From positions 1 to 40,615 of the IMG/VR virus record IMGVR_UViG_3300033698_000020: a stretch of DNA of 40,615 nucleotides. The stretch is one strand, 5' to 3'. This DNA is from a virus. Position 1 is the first letter of the stretch. Each line of letters opens with the position of its first letter. The notes under the pieces are model-generated. The model was given only the letters and a program-made list of their open reading frames with translations. It was not told where the DNA came from and did no database searches. Shown piece after piece: positions 1-8,740 of the stretch. The position numbers and the translations under genes were made by a program.

Positions 1-2601
1 CTACAGCAGCCCAACCGAGCAAAGCATGAATCCGTTCTGCTCCACCCTCTCCAGTATTTCTTGCACGGGATCCGAATATCCGCTGACATGGTTGAGAATC
101 ACGGGCTTCCTGGTCGTGGCCCCAGTCCTGTAGTTCATGGCCACAGCCCCAATTGAATGCGGGCCTGAGCTGTAGCCAGCCGCTGTGAGCAGATATTTAC
201 TGCCGATCTGCATCGGCGCCAACGGCTTAATATTCGATTGCGTGCTGCTGTTCGAGCCAGTAATCCCGATAGTTGGGCGCGGATCTGACGAGTAAGCAGT
301 GATTTCCATGGGCCCGGGTATGCGCAATGCCTCTTCCTGCTTCACCATGGCGCCGTTAACCCAAAACTCGACAACCTCCACAATCTCGTTTCCAGTGATC
401 GATCCTGTTGCTGATGCCGAGCCGGTGTTCTTTAGCTCCGGGTCATCCCATGTCGTGTCAACGGTTGCGTCCAGAGCATACTGGTATCCGCCGTAGGTCA
501 CCGCGCAGAAGTCAAAGCGCACATCAATGGCCAGTAGGTTCTCTTCCCAGGCTATGCCGCCGAACCGTGAGTTGTGAGTATCCGTAACCCGGAAATATGA
601 GTTGTCGGGTCTTCCGGATTCGTAGGAAATGGACCGTTGCTTGTCTGCCTTGTAAGGCATTTGAAAAAGTGTGTTGGAGTCGCTGGTCACAACCGAGAAA
701 GGCGCCTGGTGAGTCTCTGCCAGAGATCCTGACGCGGTATATACGAACTGACCGTTGGCCTCAAGCCTGTGGTAGTTAGCCGTCCTGACGCTATCAATGG
801 CGGCGTGGCGTTCGTAGGCTACAACTTCCCGATCGCCAACGAAATCGCAATAGATCGGGATCAGGTAGTTGCCTGTCTGGTATGAGCGGTAAAGGTCTCC
901 GACAGTGGTTATGTTGCCAAGAACAGGGGTGTCGCTCTGCACATCGTACACTTCCTCCACGGTAAGCATTCCGACAGACTGGTTCCGCGTCCAGATCTCC
1001 TCAACCGAAAAGCCGGTGCTGATGTCGTATCGCAGCAACTCAATTTTTAGATTGGCCTCATCAATGACGTCGCCAACGATTGTGCAAACTGCCTTGTCTC
1101 CAGAGGCTGAAAAGTAGAAATGGCTTTGATAGATCCTTTCCACCGCCAGACTGTGCTGGTGCAGGAGCTCCAGCGGCCCAGTTTTCTGCAAGACGGCATC
1201 AACAGGAGCTCTAAAAACCCTGAAAGATTGTCCTGATTCGCTGCCTCTGGAGTCAGGAGGAATGATCCCCCCGACGTCTGAGGCAACCACCATAAGCCAG
1301 CGTTGCCCTTGCGCATCCACATTAAGAGCTGCACCGAAGACTCTATTAAACGCTCCGGCCTCCGCCTCAGCTGACAAATCAAGAATGATCTTTAAGTCGT
1401 GGAAGACATAAGGCTCGGTTTTCCAGTCGGCCAGAAATCCCGAAAAGGCGACGTCAATTTGGTCCAGCCTGTGAGCCCGGCCGGGCGGCCCAGACCACGA
1501 AAGCACCAACTTTTCACTGTTGAACCAGTTTTTGTTTCCGTAGTTGCGGGCCTTCCCGCGCTCAATCACCAGATCGGAAGCATTTTGGATTGCTGTCCAG
1601 GCATTGTTTGTTCCGCCAGCTGTGCCAAGCGGCGGATTGATCGGCGTTCCAGAGCTTTCGAAGGGCTCGCCATAAGTTTCTTTCTGGGCGACGTACTGTG
1701 TGCCGACCGTGCCATCGTATTTGGCTGGCTCAAACACGAAGCCGAACAGGCTGCAAGGCACCGGCTCCATCTCGAATCCGATCACCAGCGGGCCGCTTGC
1801 CGTGAATCGAACCAGTACCCGGTCGCCTATTTTGAACGCCGATCCATTGCAGTCCATGTAAACAATGGGGATATCGACCAGGGTTTCGGCCTCATTGATT
1901 GGCAAATCTTGTGCGCTGCTTTTGGCTTCGCCCAACCTCACCGTGCAAACATCAGCCTGCAGCCTCGTTATCTCTCCGACCCGGTAGCGCGGCAGCCACC
2001 TCTGAACGCCAGGCAGAATCGCGGCATTGAAGAATACCTGGGGGCCCGACTGGGCAATGTTCGGAAACAGAGCCCCGTCTCTCTGTGCAGAGTAGGCCGC
2101 ATCGCCCGAAAAACCGGGCTGTATAACCAGGCCCTGGCCGCCCTCGTCGTTTACGTCAACAAGGCCAACGTCACCGGATAGATTCAGCGTGTAATCTGCG
2201 CACCACAGCTCCAGCTCCCTGCCCTCCGGAACTGCTTCAAGTTGAGCGCGGCGCTTGAGAACTGAAAGGTTTTCCGCAATCAACTCCGAAGCCTTCAGTT
2301 CAGAAAGCTGGGCCGCACCACTTAGTTCTGCCATCTCGACCTGCAGCTTTTTGATCTTCTCCCTGGTGCCGTCCACGCCAGCCTGCAGGTCCGGAATCAG
2401 GAGATCAATCGCCCGGGCCTTGTCAGAAACCAGGTTGTTGGCCTGCAACAGCTCAAGCTTTGCAGCCGGAACATCAATCGCCAGCTCTGCAATGCGTTTT
2501 TCAAGGGCGGCGATTTCTTCCTTGACTCGCTCCGCCGCCAGCTTTTGCCGGACCCGGTACTTGCCATCCGCAATATGGCTGACAATCTCGCCCTTTGACA
2601 T
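1..2601 (-). CDS. large tail-tip / baseplate-like structural protein
   Basis: Complete 866-residue protein; its TAG stop is the first three bases of the window. Residues about 10-130 are charged and heptad-like (many A/E/K/L, e.g. the stretch around VKEEIAALEKRIAELA) and should form a long coiled coil. The rest is beta-rich with no catalytic motif I recognise. A segment near residues 215-285 (IPIVYMDCN, KIGDRVLVRF) looks like a small beta-barrel of the kind seen in baseplate proteins. It is the last gene of the late operon, and its ATG shares one base with the stop of the preceding LamG gene (TAATG). Position after the tape measure suggests a tail-tip or fibre role; that role is inferred from order, not from a recognised domain. 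Confidence 0.75.
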   Translation of the reverse strand: MSKGEIVSHIADGKYRVRQKLAAERVKEEIAALEKRIAELAIDVPAAKLELLQANNLVSDKARAIDLLIPDLQAGVDGTREKIKKLQVEMAELSGAAQLSELKASELIAENLSVLKRRAQLEAVPEGRELELWCADYTLNLSGDVGLVDVNDEGGQGLVIQPGFSGDAAYSAQRDGALFPNIAQSGPQVFFNAAILPGVQRWLPRYRVGEITRLQADVCTVRLGEAKSSAQDLPINEAETLVDIPIVYMDCNGSAFKIGDRVLVRFTASGPLVIGFEMEPVPCSLFGFVFEPAKYDGTVGTQYVAQKETYGEPFESSGTPINPPLGTAGGTNNAWTAIQNASDLVIERGKARNYGNKNWFNSEKLVLSWSGPPGRAHRLDQIDVAFSGFLADWKTEPYVFHDLKIILDLSAEAEAGAFNRVFGAALNVDAQGQRWLMVVASDVGGIIPPDSRGSESGQSFRVFRAPVDAVLQKTGPLELLHQHSLAVERIYQSHFYFSASGDKAVCTIVGDVIDEANLKIELLRYDISTGFSVEEIWTRNQSVGMLTVEEVYDVQSDTPVLGNITTVGDLYRSYQTGNYLIPIYCDFVGDREVVAYERHAAIDSVRTANYHRLEANGQFVYTASGSLAETHQAPFSVVTSDSNTLFQMPYKADKQRSISYESGRPDNSYFRVTDTHNSRFGGIAWEENLLAIDVRFDFCAVTYGGYQYALDATVDTTWDDPELKNTGSASATGSITGNEIVEVVEFWVNGAMVKQEEALRIPGPMEITAYSSDPRPTIGITGSNSSTQSNIKPLAPMQIGSKYLLTAAGYSSGPHSIGAVAMNYRTGATTRKPVILNHVSGYSDPVQEILERVEQNGFMLCSVGLL

Positions 2602-4055
2602 TATCGCTCGCTCACTTCACAGAATTTGTCAGCCTGGGTTACGTAGTAGTTGATGTAATCAGCGGTGAACGTCTGGTTCAGGGCGGTAACAGTCATGCCA
2701 GGCTGGAGAAACAGATCAATTGCGCAGCGCACCCGGCGCTTTCCGTTGCTTGTGCTGATGCTTCGAATTGCTGAGAGTTGCCGGCTACCACGGGATAGCG
2801 GCTTGTCTTGCCGATACCCGGAAACCGTAACTGTCAGCGCTCGCTGCCCGCGATCCGGGCGAAGATTATCAAAGCCAGACCTCATGATCTCATCGTACTG
2901 AGTTTGTCCGGTGGAGAGCACGTAACCTTTTTGGATTACCAGATCACCGTTCTGGCGAGCCTCAATGGCGTCAAGGTAGGCGTCAGCTGCCGGGATGACG
3001 GCCTGCAGATAAACGGATCGGCCAGCCGCTTGGTTTGTAGCCTGCCAACTTGAGATGCCTCCAATATAGAGGTCTCCAAGTCCGTCCTGGGTGCCGGTGA
3101 TGACGAGCCGGTAAACCTCCTGCAGAGCCGTTGGCGGCAGCCGGGAAACCCAGTCCTGAAACGCCGAAACGCTGAGCTGAATCGGGAACGATGCATCAAG
3201 CGCTATCTCGACCGGGTTCACCTGCACGCTGAATTGGGCCGTGATCGGCAGGGCGGCATCCAGTGCGACATCGTATGTGACCGGGGAGATGTCGGTGATT
3301 AGCGGTTCAGCGGTGCCGGCCGTGTTGAGGTTGGCGACTTCAGTGCTGGTCAGCTTTCGGTTCCAGATTGCACAATCCTGAATGATGCCGTCCAAAACGG
3401 TGTCATCGAGGTAAGGGTCACCGCCGCCGTAATCATTGGCGCCAATCAGGTTGCTGTCCGACGTTCCAGTGTCGTCGTATATCTGGTAGGCGGCACCGCC
3501 GATAAATGATGAAAGCAGGCTTCCGTTAACATATAAATCAACGCCCGATGAATCGCCAGTCAGAACAATGTCATGCCATTGACCATTCGCGAAAGGGTCG
3601 CTCAACATGTCATCGTTACCACCGGCACCGACAAAAAAGCTTCCTCCGCCAGAATTCAGGTAGACAGCGTTTGCCGAGCCTGTGCCAAAAAGAAAGATTG
3701 CCCGATTCATGACACTGTAATTAGCTTTAGGGTCGGATCTTTGGAAATACCGAAGCCGTACGGCGAAGGCCGGCAGCGAAGGCGCACTTTGCGCCTGGCT
3801 GATCCGGATCACCGTAATGCTATTGCGGTCCTGATAGGTACCGTCCCAGTTAGCGCTTAAATCCCGGCCTCTACCGGCTGGCGTCGTCACTGCCGTGGCG
3901 TCGTATTCTGCCGCGGTCAAAGTATTGAGCGCGAAGCACTCGGCATCCCATCCGCCGATCAGGTCAGCAACGGTGGTCCCGGCGGTCTCTTCCATGGCCC
4001 AAAAGTGGATCAGGCCGTCACCCTGGGCAGCGATCAGATCCGCGTACTTAGCCAT
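2601..4055 (-). CDS. LamG/concanavalin-like tail protein (probable receptor-contact protein)
   Basis: 484 residues. The N-terminal half (about 1-250) has the pattern of a LamG/pentraxin-like lectin fold: GLIHFWAMEE at the start, FANGQWHDIVLTGDSSGVDLYVNG in the middle, and DGIIQDCAIWNRKLTSTEVANL at the end (split motifs). This fold binds carbohydrate or acts as a structural jelly roll. The C-terminal half contains two similar short strands (VTYDVALDAALPI and NPVEIALDASFPI) and then a beta-rich region without a recognised family. It overlaps the previous gene by TGATG and the next by TAATG, so it is translationally coupled. A tip or side-fibre protein that touches cell-surface sugar is the best guess. 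Confidence 0.75.
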   Translation of the reverse strand: MAKYADLIAAQGDGLIHFWAMEETAGTTVADLIGGWDAECFALNTLTAAEYDATAVTTPAGRGRDLSANWDGTYQDRNSITVIRISQAQSAPSLPAFAVRLRYFQRSDPKANYSVMNRAIFLFGTGSANAVYLNSGGGSFFVGAGGNDDMLSDPFANGQWHDIVLTGDSSGVDLYVNGSLLSSFIGGAAYQIYDDTGTSDSNLIGANDYGGGDPYLDDTVLDGIIQDCAIWNRKLTSTEVANLNTAGTAEPLITDISPVTYDVALDAALPITAQFSVQVNPVEIALDASFPIQLSVSAFQDWVSRLPPTALQEVYRLVITGTQDGLGDLYIGGISSWQATNQAAGRSVYLQAVIPAADAYLDAIEARQNGDLVIQKGYVLSTGQTQYDEIMRSGFDNLRPDRGQRALTVTVSGYRQDKPLSRGSRQLSAIRSISTSNGKRRVRCAIDLFLQPGMTVTALNQTFTADYINYYVTQADKFCEVSER

Positions 4056-4459
4056 CAGACAGGCATCCTGATCACGCCAGAGGTTAGGTTAACCGGCTCG
4101 CCGGCGGCAACCGTTGCCGGGCTGACAATAGCCGAGGCGCCGCTCCCAGTTCCGCCAGCAGTTACATACATCACCTCCTCGGAGCTCTTATTGAGCAGGC
4201 GGGCCCAGCCAGAATCACCGCCAGCAGGGGCGGCATCTTCATCTGTCCATCCGCTGAAGGTGATAATGCCGTTTGATTCAGTGCCAACGGTTGAGCTGAG
4301 CGTAAATGTCGCCAGCAGGGTATCCGTGATGGCGTTACCCATACTGGCAGGCATGGTTCCGGTGTAAAGTTCCAGGACTGGATTAGAGCCGGCACCAGAA
4401 GCCAGATCAGCAAGCACGGCCTGGGCCAGAGTCTGGCCAAGTGAAACGCGTATTTTCAT
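4055..4459 (-). CDS. small tail-associated protein, function unknown
   Basis: 134 residues, rich in G, S, T and A, predicted to be beta-strand. It contains LELYTGTMP near residue 30 and ITFSGWTDEDAAPAGG near 65, a pattern I associate with short phage structural proteins next to fibre genes. No catalytic motif, signal peptide or membrane segment. Its ATG overlaps the stop of the preceding gene (ATGA), and its own stop overlaps the ATG of the LamG gene, so it belongs to the tail-tip operon. Function is not known. Confidence 0.7.
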   Translation of the reverse strand: MKIRVSLGQTLAQAVLADLASGAGSNPVLELYTGTMPASMGNAITDTLLATFTLSSTVGTESNGIITFSGWTDEDAAPAGGDSGWARLLNKSSEEVMYVTAGGTGSGASAIVSPATVAAGEPVNLTSGVIRMPV

Positions 4460-4809
4460 TGATCGAGCCTCTTTTCAACCAGAATCTGAATTTGTGCTTC
4501 GCCATTGCTGTAGCTGAATGGCCCTGGAGCGCCTATAAAGCAGCCCTCCTCTGTCGAGACAATCAGCCTGCTGTAGGTTTTTGCCAGCCGCCGAATCATT
4601 TCCACAATCCGCCTGTCACTGGCACGCCAGCGAATGTCGAAAGTTCTGTCTGCAACGGAGTAGCCGAAGTCCGGAATTGCGGCGCCACCATCGAGAGTTG
4701 CTATCCGGTTGTTCCGGCGTTCGAAACCCAGCAAACCATCTGGTCTCACGCCGGTGAGCATCACATGGCCTTCTAGATCAAACAGTGGAGCACTAATAAA
4801 AACGTTCAT
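4456..4809 (-). CDS. small tail protein downstream of the tape measure
   Basis: 117 residues, beginning MNVFISAPLFDLEGHVMLTG. No recognised domain. The position directly after the tape measure is where lambda has gpM and other phages have distal-tail or minor tail proteins, so a tail-tip assembly role is likely. Central IRWRASDRRIVEMIRRLAKTYSR suggests one amphipathic helix between beta-strands. The start overlaps the tape-measure stop (TGATG) and the end overlaps the next start (ATGA). No homology is claimed. Confidence 0.7.
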   Translation of the reverse strand: MNVFISAPLFDLEGHVMLTGVRPDGLLGFERRNNRIATLDGGAAIPDFGYSVADRTFDIRWRASDRRIVEMIRRLAKTYSRLIVSTEEGCFIGAPGPFSYSNGEAQIQILVEKRLDQ

Positions 4810-7547
4810 CAGCGAAGCCCCAGCAGCATTTCTTCACCTTCAGCGTTCACTCGAACCTGAATCTCTCGAAGAATCTCGAACATGAAGGCCTCCAAATGTG
4901 GCTGAAGGCCGGCACCATCTACCTTGATCAACGCATCGCCTTTCGAAAGCTGGCGCGTCTTTTCCTTGATGTATTCAACTTCCGCCTGGGTCAGCTTGCT
5001 CTGGTCCTCCAGAGCCTGTTCCCGGTACTCGTTTTCCTTTCGGATCTGTTTAGCAAGATCAATCTGGGTAGACCGGCTGGCATCATCGAAGCCATCAAAC
5101 AGGCCGCTGATCACCTTTCCGGTGTCTGCGAAGGTGTCGCTGATGGTTTGGGCAATGGCCTTCACGCGGTCTGCGTTGGCCTCAACTTCGGCGATATCCA
5201 GGGAAACCTTGGCGTCAATCTGGGCAATGCGCTCATCGCTGGCGAAGCCGGCCAGAGCGATCTGGTACTCAGCGGTTTGTTTTACCAGGTCTTCCGTTTT
5301 TTTCTTGGTGTCTTCAATGTCCTTGCCGGTTTTGACGATGGTTCCAGAGAAGCTGTTAACCTTGCCGGTTGTCTCGTCATAGCCCAGCTTCAGCGATTTG
5401 TTGTTCTCAGCCAGCTCTTTCGTGGTCTTGGAAACCTCACCCAGGGCACCGCCGCTGGCTGCAACCTGGCGGTTCAATTCTGTTACCGCATCTGAAACAT
5501 CCCGCTGGGAACCGGTGAACTCTTCGGTTTTATTGGCGTTGTCGACCAGCTGCTGAGCGTACTGGTTGAATTCCTGCCGCTGCTCTTCGGTGATTTCGGT
5601 GGTGTAACCCATGGTCTGGCCAAGGGTTTCATTCATTTCGTCGTAGCGTTGGCTGATCTTGCGCAGCTCTTCGGTTTCCTCGCCGAGCTTTTTGATCTCG
5701 CCGGTGGCAGGTGCAAACTGCTGTGCCAGGGCCTGCAACTCATCCGCGTTGAAGTACTCGAAGAGCTTCTGGTTAAGGTTGCCCAGCTCTTCTTCGAACA
5801 CCTCATTGATAAACGTGCCGAGGGCATAGCCGCCGGTCAGCGCCAGGCCCAGCAGACCGCCCTTGCCGACTTTCCCTAACTTCTCAATTTCTTTGAGATT
5901 TCCAATCAGTGCTTTAAATCCCTGTGCCCCGGCCAACGCCGTCAGACCTGTGCCTATGGAGCTAAGGCCACCAGCCAGGCCGCCAATTGCGGGAAGGATC
6001 ATGTTGATGGATTTTGCCCATCCGAGAAGTTCACCGGCTGATTTCTTTGTTTCCTCATCCAGGCTTTGGAACTTCTCGATGCCCTCGCCAATTGCGATGA
6101 ACAAAGGTTCCAGCCCATTGGCAATGCCAGCGGAGACGTTCACCAGCGCAGTGAAGGCATCCACGACTTTTTGCAGAACATCCTGCAGACCCTCCACGGA
6201 ATCCAGATCAACTTCACCAAACAGACCGCCGAACAGATCACCCAGCTCATCACCAAGCTCTCCGAAGGCTGCCAGCAAATCTGTCAGATCAATCCCGGAC
6301 AAGGCCTCCGGGAAGTTCTGGGCAATGGTCTGAAGCTTCTGGTCGATATCCTGTGCCAACCCCTCGAGGCCGTTCAGGATTGGCGCAAAGACGCCATCAT
6401 CAAGCCGAATCTCGGTGCCCAGTGAATTGAAAACACTGGTTATCGATTTGACGATGCTCTGGGTTTCGTCGGTCAGGCGGGAGCCGTAGGCAATCAGAGC
6501 TGAATTGATACTGTTCTTGAGGGTCTGAACAATCTTATCCAGATCGGCCTGCAGCTGATTAGCCGCGCGGGCAGCTGCCCCGGCGTTATCTTCAAATTGC
6601 TTCAGGTTTTCATTGAACTTCCGCGACGAAGTGCCAGCCAGAGAGAACACCACCGGCAGGGATTCAACGGAACCAAACAGCTTGCTGATCAGCTCCGTAC
6701 TTCCTCCGGTGGCTTCTTTCACATCAGCCATTACACCAGCAAAGCCTTTGCTTTCCAGAGCCGATGCGTTGAACTCAATACCAAGTTCAGCGGCTACTTC
6801 AGAAGCTTCCTTGGTAGGCTTGATGATCGCTGCAATGGCAGCCCGAAGCCCGGTTACAGCCAGCTTGGTACTGGAGCCGGTCTCCGCAGTGACGGTCGCA
6901 ATAGCCGCCGCCAACTCATCAAAGCTAATGCCAGCCCCTTTTGCGATCGGGGCGATCCGGCCAATGGTATCTGCCAGTTCAGGCACAGTGGTTTGGCCCA
7001 GCCGAACGGCAGTGAAGAAATCATCCGCGTATTCGCCTGCCTGGCTGGCCTCCGCGCCAAAGGCATTAAGGGTCGACACCAACGCCACCGTGGTCGATTC
7101 AAGATCGGCACGACCGGCAACAGCCAGCTGCTCCGAAGCCGCGATGATTTCCAACGAATTCCGGTAGTCCACGCCCGCAGATATTGCGCTGTATGTTGCC
7201 TGGGTGATTTGCTGGAGAGAGGCTGTCGACTTTTCCGAGTACTGAAGAATCTGTGACTGGAAGTCACGAAGGTTGTCTGCGGGCTGGTCGATCAAGGTCG
7301 CGATCTCGGAGAACGCGGTATCGAAATCATCCGATATTTTTACTGCGTAGCCGGTAATACCGATGGCAGCGGCTGCCAGAGCAGCATCCAGTTTGACAAT
7401 GCTGTCCGTGATATCAGCCAGGGGCCCGGTAACATTGCCCGCCTTGTTTACGAGGCTGTCCAGGTTACGCCCCACAGAGCTCACAGCACCGCCGGTTTTA
7501 TCAACCCCGCCGAAGATGATCTCTACGGTTTTGCTAAGGTCCGCCAT
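4809..7547 (-). CDS. tail tape measure protein (TP901 type)
   Basis: 912 residues from the chosen start. The N-terminal 330 residues fit the TP901-type tape-measure core: FDTAFSEIATLI, then a stretch on LQQITQATYSAISAGVDY, TIGRIAPIAKGAGISFDELAAA, and LPVVFSLAG. Hydrophobic segments near residues 515-560 and 580-600 could insert in the membrane during DNA ejection; the C-terminal third is charged and helical. A GGAGAAAAC ribosome site sits before MADLSK, so I start at 7547 rather than at the ATG at 7562, which lies directly against the T-run of a terminator. At about 0.15 nm per residue the length predicts a tail near 135-140 nm (a rule of thumb). Located after the tail chaperone, as in other siphophages. 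Confidence 0.95.
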   Translation of the reverse strand: MADLSKTVEIIFGGVDKTGGAVSSVGRNLDSLVNKAGNVTGPLADITDSIVKLDAALAAAAIGITGYAVKISDDFDTAFSEIATLIDQPADNLRDFQSQILQYSEKSTASLQQITQATYSAISAGVDYRNSLEIIAASEQLAVAGRADLESTTVALVSTLNAFGAEASQAGEYADDFFTAVRLGQTTVPELADTIGRIAPIAKGAGISFDELAAAIATVTAETGSSTKLAVTGLRAAIAAIIKPTKEASEVAAELGIEFNASALESKGFAGVMADVKEATGGSTELISKLFGSVESLPVVFSLAGTSSRKFNENLKQFEDNAGAAARAANQLQADLDKIVQTLKNSINSALIAYGSRLTDETQSIVKSITSVFNSLGTEIRLDDGVFAPILNGLEGLAQDIDQKLQTIAQNFPEALSGIDLTDLLAAFGELGDELGDLFGGLFGEVDLDSVEGLQDVLQKVVDAFTALVNVSAGIANGLEPLFIAIGEGIEKFQSLDEETKKSAGELLGWAKSINMILPAIGGLAGGLSSIGTGLTALAGAQGFKALIGNLKEIEKLGKVGKGGLLGLALTGGYALGTFINEVFEEELGNLNQKLFEYFNADELQALAQQFAPATGEIKKLGEETEELRKISQRYDEMNETLGQTMGYTTEITEEQRQEFNQYAQQLVDNANKTEEFTGSQRDVSDAVTELNRQVAASGGALGEVSKTTKELAENNKSLKLGYDETTGKVNSFSGTIVKTGKDIEDTKKKTEDLVKQTAEYQIALAGFASDERIAQIDAKVSLDIAEVEANADRVKAIAQTISDTFADTGKVISGLFDGFDDASRSTQIDLAKQIRKENEYREQALEDQSKLTQAEVEYIKEKTRQLSKGDALIKVDGAGLQPHLEAFMFEILREIQVRVNAEGEEMLLGLR

Positions 7548-7562
7548 GTTTTCTCCGGGCAT

Positions 7563-7585
7563 AAAAAAACCCCGCCGGAGCGAGG
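7563..7585 (-). terminator. intrinsic terminator after the DUF4124 gene
   Basis: On the minus strand: CCTCGC, loop TCCG, GCGGGG, then seven T. The stem is 6 bp with one G-T pair. It lies 20 bp after the DUF4124 stop and immediately before the ribosome site of the tape-measure gene, so tape-measure expression needs readthrough, presumably through Q antitermination. A very similar module follows the tRNA at 14.2 kb. Confidence 0.8.
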
Positions 7586-7604
7586 TTCTTGTGGAAGTCA
7601 GGTG

Positions 7605-8066
7605 TTATCTACAAACGTTATCTCGGTGCCTTTGTGCATCGCGGATCCTCTGCTCATATCGGATCCTTTCACCCTGGGTATATCCCTGCATCTTCACGGC
7701 ATCCCAACGCTCACGCGCGCTTTTAAGGCGGTTCTCAGCGCCAGTGCAGATGTAATCCGGGGATTCGTCGTAGCCTTCCCGGATCTCCGCTACGCGCTCG
7801 CGGTACCGATCCTCAGAACTTTCAGATCTCTGCTGAAGCCTACGCCTCTCCAGCTCCCTGGCCTGGCGAATAATGTCAGATTCCGCAGAACTCTGTGCTT
7901 GGGGATAGTCTGGGCTGCTCCTGGTATCCCGTATCTTTACCTCCTCCTTTTTGCCAGGAGGCGGCTGGCTACCAAAGTGAACATTGCCGTTTTCATCGGT
8001 CCACTTATAGACCTCGGCGAAGGCGGGGAATGAGAGAGCGGTGAGCAGAATCAACAGCAGGTGCAT
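7605..8066 (-). CDS. secreted DUF4124-domain protein (moron candidate)
   Basis: 153 residues from the ATG at 8066, chosen because GGAGGTAATC stands directly before it. Residues 1-17 (MHLLLILLTALSFPAFA) form a signal peptide with an AFA cleavage site. The mature N-terminus EVYKWTDENGNVHFGSQPPPG is the DUF4124 signature, a small beta domain found in many proteobacterial periplasmic proteins. The rest is charged and helical, and the pattern HRDNVC closes the protein. It sits between tail chaperone and tape measure, where phages do not need a secreted protein, and is followed by its own terminator. I infer a moron: a host-derived cargo gene, perhaps changing the cell envelope of a lysogen. No clear promoter is visible upstream. 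Confidence 0.8.
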   Translation of the reverse strand: MHLLLILLTALSFPAFAEVYKWTDENGNVHFGSQPPPGKKEEVKIRDTRSSPDYPQAQSSAESDIIRQARELERRRLQQRSESSEDRYRERVAEIREGYDESPDYICTGAENRLKSARERWDAVKMQGYTQGERIRYEQRIRDAQRHRDNVCR

Positions 8067-8111
8067 GATTACCTCCATGTAACAGTTCGTAAAACTGTAG
8101 CACACTATCCG

Positions 8112-8294
8112 TCACTTTTTCGCTTCATACCACAGGCACCACAGCTCAATCTCGGTTTCCGTCAGGTAGCCCTCTGGAAAGACATCCGGGCGGCTTTCGA
8201 ACAGATACCCGCCCTTTCGGTCTGCAAGGGCTAGGCTTGCTTGGATTCCGTGGTCGATCCAGAGGGCTTTGGCTTTACCTTTGCAATTTTCCCC
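8112..8294 (-). CDS. -1 frame extension of the tail chaperone (gpT-like part of a G-T fusion)
   Basis: After the TAG of the shorter chaperone (8231-8233) the -1 frame stays open from the candidate slip site to a TGA at 8112-8114. Decoded from about 8290 it gives pieces such as KALWIDHGIQASLALADRK, GGYLFESRPDVFPEGYL and TEIELWCLWYEAKK, which read as a genuine compact protein. There is no start codon with a ribosome site for it. Lambda-type phages make a long G-T chaperone through a -1 frameshift between tail tube and tape measure, exactly this position. I infer the same here; product 8112-8740 about 208 residues. Confidence 0.7.
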   Translation of the reverse strand, partial: GENCKGKAKALWIDHGIQASLALADRKGGYLFESRPDVFPEGYLTETEIELWCLWYEAKK

Positions 8295-8740
8295 TGGCCG
8301 GTGAGGTCATAGATCCGCTCAGCCAGAATGCCGAACTCCACAGGGTAACCGTCTGCCAGCTTCACAACATCCTGTTGCGTAAGCGCTGGCTCAACCACGC
8401 CATGAGTCACGTGGCAGATCTTCAGCCGCAGGCTGGCCGGCGTTGCCGAACCCATACCGAGGGCATCCAGTATGGCCTGCACCTTTTCAGATTCAGACCC
8501 AACCAGGCGCTCACTCACACTGATCAGCAGCTTGCTGTTATCGGCTTCGGTTCTGGCCTTGGCCAGCTCCTCTGCCGTCAGGCCCCGCACCCGGAACACC
8601 ACCGGGGGCGCCTTTCCCGTTTCCGGGTCAGGCGCCTCACCACTGAAGCCAGCCGCAGCCAGGCCAGGCAGCGGGACATCCTCTTCCCGCGTGCTCAGTT
8701 TGGCTTTTCGGAATGCATCCAGGTCAAAGCCGCCACTCAC
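8231..8740 (-). CDS. tail assembly chaperone (gpG-like short form)
   Basis: 169 residues with a GTG start (MSGGFDLDAFRKAKLSTREEDV), overlapping the tail-tube stop by GTGA. The body has VVFRVRGLTAEELAKARTEAD and ends in a lysine/proline-rich tail (KIAKVKPKPSG). In siphophages this gene lies between tail tube and tape measure and coats the tape measure during tail assembly; the family is poorly conserved, and I assign it from position, size and the adjacent frameshifted extension. Confidence 0.85.
   Translation of the reverse strand: MSGGFDLDAFRKAKLSTREEDVPLPGLAAAGFSGEAPDPETGKAPPVVFRVRGLTAEELAKARTEADNSKLLISVSERLVGSESEKVQAILDALGMGSATPASLRLKICHVTHGVVEPALTQQDVVKLADGYPVEFGILAERIYDLTGQGKIAKVKPKPSGSTTESKQA
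8287..8294 (-). promoter_or_regulatory. candidate -1 ribosomal frameshift site
   Basis: Minus strand GGGGAAAA, read in frame as CAG GGG AAA ATT. The P-site tRNA can re-pair perfectly on GGG after slipping back, while the A-site tRNA would move from AAA to GAA. This resembles lambda's GGGAAAG but the frame is not the canonical X XXY YYZ. Two AAG codons preceded by A further downstream (about 8260-8280) are alternative slip points. Confidence 0.45.

Noticed and set aside
1399-2181. Long plus-strand frame (260 codons) opposite the left tail gene
   Set aside because: Arginine/cysteine/proline-rich antisense shadow without ribosome site; similar plus-strand frames at 13.6, 15.2, 16.8 kb were rejected for the same reason.
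7547-7562. Tape-measure start at the ATG at 7562
   Set aside because: It lies directly against the terminator T-run with no ribosome site; GGAGAAAAC favours 7547.
8060-8110. Promoter for the DUF4124 gene
   Set aside because: TACAGT and nearby hexamers can be found, but no -35 at fitting distance; too weak to list.
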